A stretch of DNA of 64,000 nt from a bacterium (GCA_024742665.1 JANSYA010000001.1:944425-1008424), one strand, 5' to 3'. Shown: positions 27,406 through 35,423, numbered from the stretch's first letter. Made by a program: numbers and translations. The notes: a model not told the origin generated them from the sequence alone.

Positions 27406-27446
27406 TTATCCACGAATAAATAAACTACTAAACAAAAATATAGTTG
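27406..27446 (+). promoter_or_regulatory. bipartite upstream element, copy 1
   Basis: TTATCCACG (27406-27414) is followed, starting 20 bases further on, by the 21-base AT-rich box at 27426-27446 (TACTAAAC through TATAGTTG). The same pair with the same spacing occurs before the second XRE gene at 28078-28118. The distance from the box to the start codon is 32 and 31 bases. TTATCCAC is also the core of a DnaA box. Likely operator, promoter or both; TATAGT within the box could serve as a -10. Confidence 0.55.
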
Positions 27447-27478
27447 TAGGCTTTTCCCGCTTTCGGCATTGTTCGCTC

Positions 27479-27877
27479 ATGGAAAAGACAGCAACAGATA
27501 CGGCCCGGATAGGGGAACGTTTGCGGCGACTACGGGAGTCCCGGGGGGAATCGATGGCGGTCGCGCGATTAATTCGTGAACGTTTCGGCGTCAAATTGGA
27601 TCCAAGTTATTTGTCACGCATGGAGCGCGGGCGGGCTGAAATTCCCCTGCGAACTTTATTCGCGCTGGCGCGTTACTATGGCGTCGCGCCGGCGGACCTG
27701 GTTCACTTAGAAGAGTTTCAACATGGCGGTCCGCTCGAAGATGTTTTATCGCAGCCGGATTTGAAGTCGGAGTTGGAAGAGTTGTATGAAATTCTCGGAA
27801 AGGATCAATTGCTGCAATTATTGTGGTGGTATTTTCGCATTCTGAGAAGCACGCTCGACACTTCGCAGTCGGCCTGA
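27479..27877 (+). CDS. XRE-family regulator, paralogue 1
   Basis: A 132-residue DNA-binding protein. The helix-turn-helix occupies about residues 10-65 (RIGERLRRLRESRGES, then SYLSRMERGRAEIPLRTLFALARYYGV). A C-terminal region of about 45 residues carries a segment shared with the second copy: QPDLKSELEELYEILGK then LLWWYFRIL, probably a dimer or ligand interface. It is close in sequence to the gene at 28150, with about half or more of the aligned positions identical by eye. The shared upstream element makes auto- or cross-regulation plausible. The target genes are unknown. Confidence 0.85.
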   Translation: MEKTATDTARIGERLRRLRESRGESMAVARLIRERFGVKLDPSYLSRMERGRAEIPLRTLFALARYYGVAPADLVHLEEFQHGGPLEDVLSQPDLKSELEELYEILGKDQLLQLLWWYFRILRSTLDTSQSA

Positions 27878-28077
27878 CGCTACATAATGTTGTATGCGCT
27901 ATCAATTTTTCAGAAAATTTAATATTATATAATTTTAAATAATTTTTGTCGTGACGAAACACAAACGGTTTTATTAAGTGAACCGATCTTAATCTTAAGG
28001 TGAGGGTGTACTTCACAATCTTCAACAAGATATAATATACGTTGTAATATCTTTACGCGGAATATTTGATTAAGTAG

Positions 28078-28118
28078 TTATCCACGACAAAACATCTTAC
28101 TAAACAAAAATATAGTTG
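28078..28118 (+). promoter_or_regulatory. bipartite upstream element, copy 2
   Basis: TTATCCACG (28078-28086) and the 21-base box (28098-28118), identical in sequence and spacing to copy 1 at 27406-27446, while the DNA around them differs. This argues that both parts are functional. The surrounding interval 27878-28149 is markedly AT-rich. Confidence 0.55.
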
Positions 28119-28149
28119 AGGACTGTTGGGTTGCGTACAGAGTACAGTT

Positions 28150-28608
28150 ATGGCTAATTCAGAGATTGATACAAGTCGAGTAGGTGAAAGGCTTCGAAAG
28201 TTAAGAGAAGCGCGTGGTGAATCTATGTCGGTCGCGAAAACGATTCGAGAAAGATTCGGAGTAAAGCTTGATGCGAGCTATTTGTCTCGCATGGAGCGCG
28301 GCAAAGTCGAAATTCCGCTACGCACTCTATTCGCCTGCGCCAAATATTACGAGGTGGATCCCTGCGATCTGATTCGTTCGGATGAATATTCCGGCGACAG
28401 TCCCATCCACACTATGTTCTTACAGCCGGATCTTAAATCGGCTTTTGAATTGTTGTATGAGGAAATGGGAAAAGAAAATCTGGTCGAGCTGCTGTGGTGG
28501 TACTTCCGAATTCTGACGCGCAGCGTCGAATTGGGATACGATTGCAAAAGCGATCCTCAGCTTTCCCGAATGGCTCCGCCGGAGCTGAAACGCCGCCGGA
28601 ACGGCTGA
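28150..28608 (+). CDS. XRE-family regulator, paralogue 2
   Basis: A 152-residue regulator similar to the preceding gene through its whole HTH (RVGERLRKLREARGES, SYLSRMERGKVEIPLRTLFACAKYYEV) and its C-terminal segment (QPDLKS, LYEEMGKENLVELLWWYFRIL). It adds a basic tail of about 30 residues (PPELKRRRNG). ATG 28150 is preferred over an upstream TTG at 28126 because it aligns with the start of paralogue 1 and keeps the same distance to the upstream element. Codon use is AT-richer than in most of the window, so acquisition of the pair from elsewhere is possible. Confidence 0.85.
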   Translation: MANSEIDTSRVGERLRKLREARGESMSVAKTIRERFGVKLDASYLSRMERGKVEIPLRTLFACAKYYEVDPCDLIRSDEYSGDSPIHTMFLQPDLKSAFELLYEEMGKENLVELLWWYFRILTRSVELGYDCKSDPQLSRMAPPELKRRRNG

Positions 28609-28686
28609 GCTTCGGCGCGGTCTTTCGCCGTAAGCGAAGATCAATCATCGGAGTCAGCCATCTCGGGAAAGAATTCTATGCCGGAG

Positions 28687-28706
28687 CCCGCAATAATTAT
28701 TGCGGG
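28687..28706. terminator. palindrome between convergent genes
   Basis: Arms CCCGCAATAA and TTATTGCGGG are perfectly complementary over 10 bases; in RNA the stem would be 8 bp with an AATT loop. It overlaps the stop codon of the nucleotidyltransferase-fold gene (stop at 28697-28699) and lies 79 bases after the XRE gene. It is a possible bidirectional terminator, without a T-run. Confidence 0.4.
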
Positions 28707-29404
28707 TCGTCCGGTAGCAGACTGTTGTCTTCCTGATATCGGCGGATGATCGCTCGCATGATTCCCGGGATCTGGATTCCCATCTGAGCCAGACGTTCCT
28801 GGTATTTGTTAAAAGACAGGTGGTGTTTGCTCGTAGCACACAGCCCGTCGAACAAATCCCGCAAACGGGGGCGCATGGTCTCGATTAACTTTTGATCTTC
28901 CACCAGCCGCTTCTGATAGGGCCGCAGAATTTTTACATTCACCGGCCGGCAAATCGATCGATAAAAGGCGAAGCGCAGCAGGACGTACGAATCCGCGTCG
29001 CCTTCCTCAAGGGCCCGCTCCAGGTCCGTTAGATTGATCGTGTCAATCACCTGCACATCGTAGACTCGCGTATTGCTGGCAGTGCTCTCGTTTTTGAGCG
29101 TACTCACCAGCTCGGCCTGAGCGCCCTGGTGGCTGTTGCAGATCCCCGGACAGCGTTCGCCGCACGGACCGGGACAGCGTAGATACATTACAATGTCGAC
29201 GTCTGACGCGCTAATCGCCTGACCGAAATTGATCGAGCCGACGAAATCGAATGCGACGTCGAAGCCGGACTCGCTAATCCGCCTGGTATAATTGCGAAAC
29301 TGCAAGAGCCGCGAGCGGGATTCTTTGGTTTCGTGGCTCCGAAAATAACGTTTGATTTCGTTAAATTCGCGAATGAGCGGATGGTCGGCGAAAGGAGGAA
29401 TCAT
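28697..29404 (-). CDS. nucleotidyltransferase-fold protein with four-cysteine cluster
   Basis: A 235-residue protein. GS (56-57) and DVD (68-70) give GS-x10-DxD, the active-site pattern of polymerase-beta-type nucleotidyltransferases; D116 or D121 in VYDVQVID could be the third acidic residue. Directly after the DxD strand comes C77-x3-C81-x3-C85-x3-C89, a likely zinc or iron-sulphur site not usual for the fold. The C-terminal half is helical and basic. It could add a nucleotide to RNA, protein or a small molecule, or make a nucleotide signal. It is separated from the downstream-facing XRE pair by a palindrome and from the metallophosphoesterase gene by a repeat. The function is unknown. Confidence 0.7.
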   Translation of the reverse strand: MIPPFADHPLIREFNEIKRYFRSHETKESRSRLLQFRNYTRRISESGFDVAFDFVGSINFGQAISASDVDIVMYLRCPGPCGERCPGICNSHQGAQAELVSTLKNESTASNTRVYDVQVIDTINLTDLERALEEGDADSYVLLRFAFYRSICRPVNVKILRPYQKRLVEDQKLIETMRPRLRDLFDGLCATSKHHLSFNKYQERLAQMGIQIPGIMRAIIRRYQEDNSLLPDDPQ

Positions 29405-29409
29405 AGCCG

Positions 29410-29510
29410 TGCGGGTCCCATGCGAATCACGGAACGGCTCCTGATGAATCCCGCACCGCCCGGTGCGGGTTCCTTACAAATCACGGAACGGCTCCTGATG
29501 AATCCCGCAC
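29410..29510. repeat. 54-bp direct repeat, two copies
   Basis: The 32-base segments at 29425-29456 and 29479-29510 are identical and 54 bases apart; the bases before each (GTGCGGGT..) also match. The second copy encodes the last residues of the metallophosphoesterase. Between them CCCGCACC (29450-29457) and GGTGCGGG (29462-29469) form a perfect 8-bp hairpin with loop GCCC, which may act as a terminator. Confidence 0.8.
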
Positions 29511-30530
29511 AAGAACGTCCAGATCGATGTGAGCGTGCTCGCGGTTTTCTTCGACAGTCGTCTGGCGGGGCTGTCCATCGGAGAGATCAATCTCTGCGAG
29601 AGTCACGGAGCGATCTTCGACCAATCGCATTATGTTTATAGTTTGAATCTTCGGCGCGCCCTGGGCGTCTTTTTCAACGTAGACTTCGGCGTAAGCGCCG
29701 CCGGCCTGCCAGCCGTACGGCGAATCGACGCCGCCGAAATTCGACGGATTCAAAAATACCGTTCCGTTGCGCATGGCCACTCCGTAGTCTTCGTGAACGT
29801 GGCCGCTTACGATCAGCAGCGGACTGTACTGATCCAGATAATTGCGAGTGCCCTGGCTGCCCACGTGTCCGATGCCCGGCACGCGATCGAAAAAACCGTA
29901 GGCCGGATTGTGTACGAGCAGTACGTCGGGGTTCTGCTCTTCGAAATAATCCTGGGGCTCGGAAAATAGCTGACCGTCCTTCGTCTTTTCGTGATAGCCG
30001 ACCGCCAGCTTTTCCGGGATGCCCGAGGTCGCGATCGGCGCTCCGCCGTAGCCCGCGAATTTCATTCCGCTGATGGTCTTCTCGTGCTGATGCATGTCGC
30101 GATCGCGCAGAGCCGTATAACGTAAATCGATGTCGTAGTTGCCAGGCAGCATTACGCTTTCGGCGTTGCTGAATTTCTGGATCAGCCCCTCGATCGTTTC
30201 GTACTTGTCCTTCATATTCTTCGTGGCTTTCTCGAAGAGCTGGCGATACTCGGTCGCCTTTTTCTGGAGCTTGTCGTCGTTGTCGTAATTTTCAGGGAAA
30301 CGCAGAATATCGGAAGCCAGGTCGAAAGGCACGATTTTCTTTTTGAGATTCCTGGCCAGACTCCAGAAGTCTTCCTGCAGACAGACGAATTCGTAAACCT
30401 TGTCGTCGTCGTAGAAAGCCTTATATAGGATGTCGCCGCTCAGTAAATAGAGATCGGCTTCGGTCGTGCTCAGCAGGACGCGCAGTTCTTTTAAGGCGTC
30501 GTGAATATCAGTTAAGTAAACGATTTTCAT
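29481..30530 (-). CDS. calcineurin-like metallophosphoesterase
   Basis: A 349-residue cytosolic protein of the metallophosphoesterase superfamily. Metal-binding motifs are DIH (8-10), GD (32-33), GNYD (130-133), VHNPAYG (about 207) and SGHVHEDYG (about 243). In the third motif the usual His of GNH(D/E) is Tyr. A long charged helical insertion (about 40-120, rich in Lys/Glu/Asp) precedes it. The C-terminal 9 residues come from the repeat at 29479-29510. It may act on nucleotides or phosphoproteins. It is co-directional with the nucleotidyltransferase-fold gene 76 bases downstream. Confidence 0.8.
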   Translation of the reverse strand: MKIVYLTDIHDALKELRVLLSTTEADLYLLSGDILYKAFYDDDKVYEFVCLQEDFWSLARNLKKKIVPFDLASDILRFPENYDNDDKLQKKATEYRQLFEKATKNMKDKYETIEGLIQKFSNAESVMLPGNYDIDLRYTALRDRDMHQHEKTISGMKFAGYGGAPIATSGIPEKLAVGYHEKTKDGQLFSEPQDYFEEQNPDVLLVHNPAYGFFDRVPGIGHVGSQGTRNYLDQYSPLLIVSGHVHEDYGVAMRNGTVFLNPSNFGGVDSPYGWQAGGAYAEVYVEKDAQGAPKIQTINIMRLVEDRSVTLAEIDLSDGQPRQTTVEENREHAHIDLDVLVRDSSGAVP

Positions 30531-30566
30531 GGGTCCTCGGATTTAGACTGGATAATGATGTGATTG

Positions 30567-31811
30567 TCAGGTGCGTTCTGCGCCGTTGATCTCGCGGATC
30601 ATCCCCGCTTGAAATGCGCCGGCTGTAAAGCGTGCGACGTTGCGCTGGAAATCCCGCGCCCGGTAGCGGATCTTTTCGTGCCGGTCCAGAGCCTCGTTCA
30701 TCGCGGCAGCGCTTTGTTCCGGAAAAAAGACGCCCGTCGTTCCTGAAAGGCCGGCGCCGGCTTTCTTTTTCGATTTTCCGCCGCCGCGAGCGCCCCCGTC
30801 TTTTTTCGCCGCGTACGGCGCCGCATAGTTACGGTCGCCCAAAACGGTTTCCAGAGCGCCGCCGCTGCCGTAGGCGACGACCGGACAGCCCCGGGCCTGG
30901 GCTTCGACGGGCACGATGCCGAAGTCTTCTTCGCCGGGAAAAAGCAGCGCCGATGCTCTTGAATATAAATCGAGAATTTCCAGGCGTGTAGCGTGTCCGA
31001 GAAATTCGATCCGCGCCTGTCCGCCGTTTCCGGATTTTTCATCGGCCAGGCGACGCAGATTTTTATCTTCTGGACCCTTGCCGACGATTTTTAAGTGCGC
31101 GCCGCGTTTGAGGCAGGCCTCGATCGCCAGGTCCAGTCGCTTATAAGGCACGAAGGCGCTGACGATCAAATAAAAATCTTCGCGGCTTTCGAGAGCGGGG
31201 ATTTGAATCGCGGCTTCGTCGGGGATACAGGGCGGTGGAACGACAGCCGCGGTTTTGCCGTAGTAGCGGCGGATGCGTTCGGCGACGAAGGCGCTGTTGC
31301 AAACGTACGCGTCGACCCGATCCCGGGCGGAGGCGTCCCACATCCGTAAATAGTTCGCGAAGAAGGGAATGATAAAGCGATTCGCGAAACCGCCGGCCGG
31401 GAAATATTCATGATACAGGTCCCAGACATAACGCATGGGGCTGTGAAAATAGCAGACGTGAGGAACGTGCGGCGGCGGAATGATGCCCCGGGCCACGCAG
31501 TGCGAACTGGAGACGATCAAATCGTAACCGTGAAAGTCGAAGAGTTCGATCGCGGTCGGAAAAAGCGGGAGATACCAGCGATACTTTTTCGATTTGAAGG
31601 GCAGGCGATCGATAAAGCTGGTCGTGATTTTGCGGTTTTCGATAAACTCGCTCACGGTGCCGGGATTGTGCAGCAGCGTGAACAGATCCGCGTCGGGATA
31701 CAGTTCGAGGATGGCCTCCAGCACGGCCTCGCCGCCGCGCATTCCGGTCAGCCAGTCGTGGACCACGGCGACTTTTTTCGGCTTTCGCATCAATTTCCGG
31801 GCTACTTTCAT
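30567..31811 (-). CDS. GT4-family glycosyltransferase
   Basis: A 414-residue GT-B enzyme that adds a sugar from a nucleotide donor to an envelope glycan. The N-terminal Glyco_transf_4 half has VAVVHDWLTGMRGGE and YFHSPMRYVWDLYHEYF. The C-terminal half has FYLIVSAFVPYKRLDLAIEAC, LKIVGKGPE, FLGHATRLEILDLYSRASALLFPGEEDFGIVPVEAQARGCPVVAYGSGGALETV, including the acidic E-x7-E donor-binding region. A Lys/Gly-rich run (AAKKDGGARGGGKSKKKAGAG, shortened here) sits near residue 345 and is unusual. It is likely in the inner-membrane/cytosol interface. Confidence 0.88.
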   Translation of the reverse strand: MKVARKLMRKPKKVAVVHDWLTGMRGGEAVLEAILELYPDADLFTLLHNPGTVSEFIENRKITTSFIDRLPFKSKKYRWYLPLFPTAIELFDFHGYDLIVSSSHCVARGIIPPPHVPHVCYFHSPMRYVWDLYHEYFPAGGFANRFIIPFFANYLRMWDASARDRVDAYVCNSAFVAERIRRYYGKTAAVVPPPCIPDEAAIQIPALESREDFYLIVSAFVPYKRLDLAIEACLKRGAHLKIVGKGPEDKNLRRLADEKSGNGGQARIEFLGHATRLEILDLYSRASALLFPGEEDFGIVPVEAQARGCPVVAYGSGGALETVLGDRNYAAPYAAKKDGGARGGGKSKKKAGAGLSGTTGVFFPEQSAAAMNEALDRHEKIRYRARDFQRNVARFTAGAFQAGMIREINGAERT

Positions 31812-31908
31812 AGGAATGCGGACTTCGCATCCAGCCTGGCATATTGGCGCTTTGCGTCATCCTGTATTTTTTACTTGCTTTCGGATAAGATACGACGGAC
31901 CCGGATGA

Positions 31909-32742
31909 ATGGAAGAGGAGTTTCACTTAATCGCGGCCGACGGGGTCCAGCTGGAAGGCACTGCCTGGCCGGCGAAGAACCCGCGCGCCGTTCTACCCTG
32001 GCTGCACGGTTTCGCCGAGCACAGGAAGCGGTATCATCACTTTGCGAGCTGGATGGCGAATCAGGGCATCGCCGTCGTGGCGATTGATTTTCGCGGCCAC
32101 GGGGCGTCCCAGGGCAAGCGCGGGCACGTGAAAAAATTTCAGGAGTACCTGCTGGATGTGCGGGTTTTTCTGAACTGGGTGATCAAAAATTTTCCCGATC
32201 TGCCAATCGTGCTGGGGGCGCATTCGAACGGCGGCCTGATCGCCGCGCGATTCTTGCAGGAAGAGGGCCAGTCTTTCGATTTGCGTGCGAGCGTGATGAC
32301 GGGGCCCTTCTTCGACGTGGGCACTCCGGTGCCGCCGGTCGCGGCTGCCGTCGGTCGATTCATGTCGAAGATCATTCCGAAGCTCTCGATTCCGACGAAT
32401 ATTCCGCCCGAAGCGGTCAGCCACAACGCGGACATCGTTCGCGACTACGGTTCCGATCCGCTGGTCTTTAAGACGGCTACGGCTCGCTGGTTCGTAGAGA
32501 CCGTCGCCGCCCAGGAAGTCGCTCTGAACCGGGCTTCTGAAATCAAGCTGCCCCTGTTGATAATGCAGGGCATGGCGGACACGATCGTAAATCCGAACGC
32601 TTCGCGGCGCTTCTTTGAAAACGCGTCCTCCGAAGACAAAGAGTGGATTCCGTACGACGGCCTGCGCCACGAGATCTTAAACGAAAACGAACGCGAGCAG
32701 GTTTATCGCGCGATGCTCGACTGGATCAACGGGCGAATTTAG
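31909..32742 (+). CDS. alpha/beta hydrolase (monoacylglycerol-lipase / serine aminopeptidase S33 type)
   Basis: A 277-residue alpha/beta hydrolase. The oxyanion region is WLHGFAEHRKRYHHFASWM (about residues 31-49), the nucleophile elbow GAHSNGG (about 104-110, Ser in the centre), the acid MQGMADTIVNPN (about 220-231) and the His in GLRHEILNE (about 252). This is the Hydrolase_4 layout found in monoacylglycerol lipases and lysophospholipases. It is followed 37 bases later by the M20 peptidase gene and may be cotranscribed with it. Confidence 0.88.
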   Translation: MEEEFHLIAADGVQLEGTAWPAKNPRAVLPWLHGFAEHRKRYHHFASWMANQGIAVVAIDFRGHGASQGKRGHVKKFQEYLLDVRVFLNWVIKNFPDLPIVLGAHSNGGLIAARFLQEEGQSFDLRASVMTGPFFDVGTPVPPVAAAVGRFMSKIIPKLSIPTNIPPEAVSHNADIVRDYGSDPLVFKTATARWFVETVAAQEVALNRASEIKLPLLIMQGMADTIVNPNASRRFFENASSEDKEWIPYDGLRHEILNENEREQVYRAMLDWINGRI

Positions 32743-32779
32743 AAGTCGTCGCTTCCGCGATTCGGTACATTCGATCCAG

Positions 32780-33946
32780 ATGAATCCGCGCGAACTACAA
32801 ACGGCCATGACTGCGTGGCGGCGCGAGATTCACGCCCGCCCGGAAACCGCCTTCGCGGAGCATCGCACCGCGGCTTTCGTGGTCGATCGTCTGGAAGGCT
32901 TTGCGCGCGAAAGCGGAACGCCGATCGAAATCACGAGCGGCATCGCCGGCACGGGTGTCGTCGCGACAATTCGCGGCGACGTCGCCCAGGATCATCCGCG
33001 GGCCATCGCGCTCCGGGCCGATCTTGACGCTCTGCCCATGGACGAAGCGAACGACTTCGCCCACCGTTCGCAGCACGACGGCTGCATGCACGCCTGCGGT
33101 CATGATGGACACACGGCCATGCTGCTCGGGGCCGCGCGCAGTCTGGCGGGCCGCGCGAATTTTCCCGGCGTCGTGCATTTGATCTTTCAGCCCGCCGAAG
33201 AAAACGAAGGCGGCGGTCGCGCGATGATCGAAGACGGCCTCTTCGAACGCTTCGACGTCGAGGCGGTATTCGGTCTGCACAACTGGCCCGGCTTAGAGGT
33301 CGGCAAGATCGCCGTGCAATCCGGACCGGTTATGGCGGCCTTCGATAATTTCGACGTGACACTGATTGGCAAAGGCGGTCACGCCGCGATGCCGCACCAG
33401 AGCGTGGATCCGGTCGTGCTCGCCGCCCAGGCGATCCAGGCCTTCCAGATTCTGGTCAGCCGCAGCGATCCCCTTGATCCCGCCGTGATTTCAGTCACGC
33501 AGCTGTCCGCGGGCGACGCTTATAATATTATTCCCGATCGGGTTCAGTTAAAGGGCACCGTGCGCGCCTTTCACAGCGCAACGCGAGATCGAATCGAAGC
33601 AGCCATGCGGCGCACTCTGGAAGGTTTGTGCGCCGCCGCCGGGGCGAGTTTCGAATTCGACTACGGCCGCCGCTATCCGCCTACGATCAACAGCGAACGC
33701 GAAAGCGCTTTCGTCGCCGACGCGGTGCGCGATATTTTCGGTTCCGACGCGCTGGTTACGAATTATCCGCCGAGTATGGGCAGCGAAGATTTTTCGTTTA
33801 TGCTGGAGCAGCGCCCCGGCTGCTATGTCAAGCTGGGAGCCGGCGATGGTCCGGGCTTGCACAATCCCCGCTACGATTTTAACGACGAGATTCTCGGCGC
33901 GGGTGCCGCGTTCTGGGTCGGCCTCGTCGAACGCTATTTCGCCTGA
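32780..33946 (+). CDS. M20-family amidohydrolase (hippurate hydrolase/IAA-amino acid hydrolase type)
   Basis: A 388-residue metal-dependent amidohydrolase that releases an acyl group from an N-acyl amino acid. Metal ligands are visible in ACGHDGHTAM (about 110-119), PAEENEGGGRAMIEDG (about 138) and FGLHNWPG (about 165); the dimerisation domain starts near VTLIGKGGHAAMPHQSVDP, and the last ligand His is in PGLHNPRYDFND. Length is normal. The substrate could be an N-acetyl or N-benzoyl amino acid; context does not say. Confidence 0.9.
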   Translation: MNPRELQTAMTAWRREIHARPETAFAEHRTAAFVVDRLEGFARESGTPIEITSGIAGTGVVATIRGDVAQDHPRAIALRADLDALPMDEANDFAHRSQHDGCMHACGHDGHTAMLLGAARSLAGRANFPGVVHLIFQPAEENEGGGRAMIEDGLFERFDVEAVFGLHNWPGLEVGKIAVQSGPVMAAFDNFDVTLIGKGGHAAMPHQSVDPVVLAAQAIQAFQILVSRSDPLDPAVISVTQLSAGDAYNIIPDRVQLKGTVRAFHSATRDRIEAAMRRTLEGLCAAAGASFEFDYGRRYPPTINSERESAFVADAVRDIFGSDALVTNYPPSMGSEDFSFMLEQRPGCYVKLGAGDGPGLHNPRYDFNDEILGAGAAFWVGLVERYFA

Positions 33947-34099
33947 AGATTTCCTGGCGTCGCTTTTACCCATCGCTTTTAGATCAAACCGTCGCCCGGT
34001 CTTCGCAGGATCGCCTATAACCCCGGCACGCTCGCGTCGCGCTCGTGTCCAATCGGCTTGACCGCAGGCCGAGCGCGTTTCATAACCGGTTCCACGCTT

Positions 34100-35098
34100 A
34101 TGAAACTGAAATCAAAAACCATCTGTATTACCGGAATCGGCGGCTTCATCGGCCGGCGCGTGGCGCAGCTGGCCCGTGAACGCGGCATGAGCGTGCGCGG
34201 GCTCGACGCGAATCCGGAGCGCGCCCGCGTCGCCCAGGACGAGGGCGCGACGGTGATCGTCGGCGATCTGCTGGATGAGACGCGACTGGCGGAGGCCGTG
34301 CAGGGATCCGACATCGTACTGCACACGGCGGCGATCGTACGCGAAGGCGGCAAGCTCGACGAATTTCGCCGCGTGAATGTGGAAGGTTCGGTGCTGGTCG
34401 CGCGAAAGGCTCGCGAAGCCGGAGCCCGGGCCATGGTGCATCTTTCGAGCGTGATGGTCTACGGCTTCCGCTTCCCGCCCGATATAAGCGAAGAGGGCCC
34501 CTATCGCGGCGAAGGCAATCCGTACTGCATGACCAAAATCGAAAGCGAGTCGGCCCTGCTGGAAGAAAACACGGACCCGGCCAATTTCGGCATCGTGATC
34601 ATTCGACCCGGCGACGTATACGGACCGGGCTCCGAACCCTGGATCGTGCGGCCTCTGGAGTTGATGCGTAAAGGTTTGTTTTCGCTGGTCGACGGCGGCC
34701 GGCCGATCATCAATCACACGTACGTCGACAATCTCGCCGACGGCATTTTCCTGGCTCTTGAAAAAGAAGCCTGGGGCGAAGCCTTTAATATCACCGACGG
34801 CATGGCGACGACGATGAAAGAATTTTATACGCGCCTGGCGAAGATGGCCGGTCTGCGTCCGCCGCGGATTATGCCCGCGTGGCTGGTCAAACTCAGCATC
34901 CGTTTCGTAAACATTTTCGAAACGATCTTACGCCGGCCGCACATTGCGCTGCCGGGCGGGGTCGAATTTATTCGACGTCCCCACGCCTATTCGATCGAGA
35001 AGGCGCACCATGAACTGCGCTATCGCCCTCAGGTATCGTTGGACCAGGGCCTGGAAAACACAAAAGCCTGGCTGAAAAGCCAGGCTTTGATCTCATGA
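34100..35098 (+). CDS. NAD(P)-dependent sugar epimerase/dehydratase-like (extended SDR)
   Basis: A 332-residue extended short-chain dehydrogenase. The NAD-binding site is TGIGGFIGRRVA (residues 9-20), with D-type discrimination at GLDANPERAR. The catalytic pair is YCMTK (about 138-142), and a serine in HLSSVMVYG (about 117-125) completes the triad. Such enzymes modify nucleotide sugars or sterol/isoprenoid-like substrates; RPGDVYGPGSEPWIVRPLELMRKGLF is typical of the 3-beta-HSD/epimerase group. ATG 34100 places the Gly-rich motif correctly. A strong hairpin lies inside the 3-prime end of the gene. Confidence 0.85.
   Translation: MKLKSKTICITGIGGFIGRRVAQLARERGMSVRGLDANPERARVAQDEGATVIVGDLLDETRLAEAVQGSDIVLHTAAIVREGGKLDEFRRVNVEGSVLVARKAREAGARAMVHLSSVMVYGFRFPPDISEEGPYRGEGNPYCMTKIESESALLEENTDPANFGIVIIRPGDVYGPGSEPWIVRPLELMRKGLFSLVDGGRPIINHTYVDNLADGIFLALEKEAWGEAFNITDGMATTMKEFYTRLAKMAGLRPPRIMPAWLVKLSIRFVNIFETILRRPHIALPGGVEFIRRPHAYSIEKAHHELRYRPQVSLDQGLENTKAWLKSQALIS
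35063..35088 (+). other. GAAA-loop hairpin inside the 3-prime end of a gene
   Basis: AAAGCCTGGCT (35063-35073), loop GAAA, AGCCAGGCTTT (35078-35088): a perfect 11-bp stem closed by a GNRA tetraloop, ending 10 bases before the stop codon of the epimerase gene. A short T-run is present only as the stem end, so it may protect the mRNA end or act as a weak bidirectional terminator. Confidence 0.55.
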
Positions 35099-35150
35099 TT
35101 GTTAGCTTCTGAAAGCCGTCGCCTTAAATAAGCGGCGCTTCAGGACCCGC

Positions 35151-35423
35151 TCAGTCGAAATTGAGCGGGAACGATACGCCGGCTCTCGAAACTTCGTCGC
35201 CGAAGCCGGTGGTTGTCGGCGGCACCTGGTAGGATTTCACGGCCGGGGGAGCCGGCAGACTGCCCTCTGACTCGCTGATATAGACCGCACTCTCGCTGGC
35301 GGCGTTATGAATCGCCGCGTCAAGCGCCGCTTCGTCCGCGGATTTCGTCGAGGCCAGCAGGGAGGTCGATGTTATTAGCATAACAACCGCAGCTGCTAAG
35401 ATATACTGAATCAAGTTTTTCAT
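35151..35423 (-). CDS. small secreted protein, unknown function
   Basis: A 90-residue protein with a signal peptide (MKNLIQYILAAAVVMLITSTSLLAS). Start 35423 follows GGGAGGAAGG, a very strong ribosome binding site. The mature part is about 63 residues, rich in Ala, Ser and acidic residues, with a Pro-rich middle (LPAPPAVKSYQVPPTTTGF). No cysteines and no known domain. The strong site suggests high expression. Confidence 0.65.
   Translation of the reverse strand: MKNLIQYILAAAVVMLITSTSLLASTKSADEAALDAAIHNAASESAVYISESEGSLPAPPAVKSYQVPPTTTGFGDEVSRAGVSFPLNFD

Noticed and set aside
27406..28086. Replication origin suggested by two TTATCCAC sites
   Set aside because: Only two imperfect DnaA boxes, each tied to a regulator gene; no dnaA, dnaN or gyr genes or box cluster nearby.
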